Positions 6,540 to 7,206 of a stretch of 7,206 bases of DNA are shown in pieces. Within the stretch, counting starts at the first letter, position 1. Every line of letters starts with the position of its first letter. The position numbers were made by a program, and so were the translations under genes. This stretch comes from Deltaproteobacteria bacterium (GTDB taxonomy: Bacteria; Desulfobacterota; Desulfuromonadia; Desulfuromonadales; BM103), in assembly GCA_006226895.1 (NCBI GenBank), contig SBFN01000267.1, positions 1-7,206 of the forward strand, written 5' to 3'. Under the pieces are notes generated by a model. That model had not been told where the DNA came from and did no database searches. It saw only the letters and a program-made list of their open reading frames with translations.

Positions 6540-6606
6540 CGCATTCAGCGTAGCAGCATAAAGTCAGACACCAGGACTTCAGAAGAAAGCATTCCTCTTT
6601 GCGGAT

Positions 6607-6716
6607 TTAACGCAAAGGCGCGAAGGGGTAAAGAAAGCCCGCAAAGAAAACCGCTTCAAACAGCGAGGATAGCCACCCTTTGCGTGTTCACTGACGTTTC
6701 TTAGCGTCCTTGCGTT
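6607..6716. repeat. Composite palindromic repeat, copy 3
   Basis: It begins TTAACGCAAAGGCGCGAAGG like copy 2 and matches it at 59 of 66 positions over 6607-6672. The right end, GCGTCCTTGCGTTTA, is the inverted counterpart of the left end. A GGACTT at 6577-6582 and CTTACTG at 6734-6740 resemble copy 2 flanks, so the element may extend further. It lies in the 320-bp gap (6540-6859) between the ATPase and JAB genes. I see no gene and no separate terminator in that gap. Confidence 0.78.
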
Positions 6717-6818
6717 TATTTCTACCGCTTTTCTTACTGACAATCCTTCTCTCGCAAGCACACATAAGCGCCAACAGATCACGCAGAACCCCTGTACATA
6801 AAATATATCCAGAAAGTC

Positions 6819-6848
6819 TTTCCACAAATGAGCGGGCGTCTCTATAAT
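6819..6848 (+). promoter_or_regulatory. Candidate promoter of the JAB-domain gene
   Basis: A perfect TATAAT at 6843-6848 has TTTCCA (4 of 6 to TTGACA) 18 bases upstream at 6819-6824. Initiation would fall near 6855, only about five bases before the ATG at 6860, so the mRNA would be nearly leaderless. No Shine-Dalgarno sequence is present before that ATG. Confidence 0.5.
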
Positions 6849-6859
6849 GCCTCTCACTT

Positions 6860-7206
6860 ATGGATAAATTTCTCTCGGTAAAATCACAGGAAAAGCTCAG
6901 ACAGGAAATTCTTGAGTCTGGCGGCAACGAAGTCTTCTGCATTGGTCAGACCGATGCAGACCAACTTGTCGTGGAAGTTGAAATCCTGGCCCGCGGCAGC
7001 CGTGACGCAGTTCCGGCCATCCTCCAGGCCTGCCGGCCGGGTGACGTGATCATCCACAATCACCCGAGCGGCCACCTGGAACCTTCCGAGCCGGACCTGG
7101 CAATTGCCGGGAACCTGGGGTCCATGGGGGTCGGCTTCTATATCGTCAACAACCAGGTCAGCGAGCTTTACCGGGTCGTCGAAGCCTTCAAGCCAACCGA
7201 GAACGC
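6860..7206 (+). CDS. JAB/JAMM-domain N-terminus, probably a DinG-type helicase (partial)
   Basis: The reading frame stays open from ATG 6860-6862 to the window edge (115 complete codons). Residues about 20-110 form a JAB/JAMM metalloprotease-like domain. The zinc motif is at residues 66-79: H66-N-H68-P-S70-G, then P-S and D79. An upstream V-E-V-E pair (E39 or E41) could supply the conserved glutamate. From memory of Geobacter-type genomes, the starts M-D-K-[FY]-L-S and G-G-N-E-V-F together with this JAB domain occur at the N-terminus of DinG-family (XPD-like) DNA helicases. The helicase part would lie beyond 7206, so that name is inference. The JAB domain may cleave isopeptide or other peptide bonds, or be a binding module. 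The start is fixed by similarity, as there is no ribosome site and the ATG at 6847 is out of frame and soon stops. Confidence 0.82.
   Translation, partial: MDKFLSVKSQEKLRQEILESGGNEVFCIGQTDADQLVVEVEILARGSRDAVPAILQACRPGDVIIHNHPSGHLEPSEPDLAIAGNLGSMGVGFYIVNNQVSELYRVVEAFKPTEN

Noticed and set aside
6579..6857. 92-residue leftward ORF
   Set aside because: Its C-terminal part is translation of the palindromic repeat (RLCVKSAKRN type), a common artefact of these elements.

Overview
The window looks like chromosomal DNA of a Gram-negative anaerobe, most likely a member of the Desulfuromonadales (Geobacter/Desulfuromonas-like). This is an inference. It rests on an apparent selenocysteine gene, two small proteins built on the MshEN (PilB/GspE N-terminal) module, a JAB domain of the kind found at the front of some DinG-type helicases, and intergenic 'AACGCAAAG...' palindromes. 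No mobile-element genes, tRNAs, rRNAs or CRISPR arrays were seen.

Layout. Bases 1-48 may be the 3' tail of a rightward gene. Bases 49-266 hold a composite palindromic repeat and a leftward terminator. Three leftward genes follow, read right to left: clpB (4497-1875), an MshEN-receiver response regulator (1510-656) and a degenerate thioredoxin-fold protein (542-267). The last two each have their own terminator, and the thioredoxin gene has its own candidate promoter. A second repeat copy fills the clpB/regulator gap. From a divergent 344-bp intergenic region at 4498-4841, two rightward genes run with a 21-bp gap: an 85-residue AhpD-like protein with an in-frame UGA at the resolving-cysteine position (4842-5099), and an AAA+ ATPase with an MshEN-like N-terminus (5121-6539). 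A third repeat copy follows. The window ends inside a rightward gene starting at 6860 whose N-terminus is a JAB/JAMM domain.

Two results are easy to miss. First, 4842-5099 reads as a selenoprotein: C34-P-D-U37-x-x-x-H41 matches the AhpD CxxCxxxH active site, and a perfect 6-bp stem with a GGUC loop lies at SECIS distance after the UGA. A standard caller would split or omit this gene. Second, clpB is frameshifted by a 10-bp tandem duplication just after the second Walker A motif; removing one unit restores an 870-residue ClpB. This could be a real mutation, a slippage switch or a sequence error.

Functionally, the window mixes protein quality control (ClpB), thiol/selenol redox proteins (AhpD-like, thioredoxin-like) and proteins with a possible c-di-GMP-sensing fold (two MshEN proteins). 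The only physical evidence for joint function is the tight selenoprotein-ATPase pair; other links are speculative.
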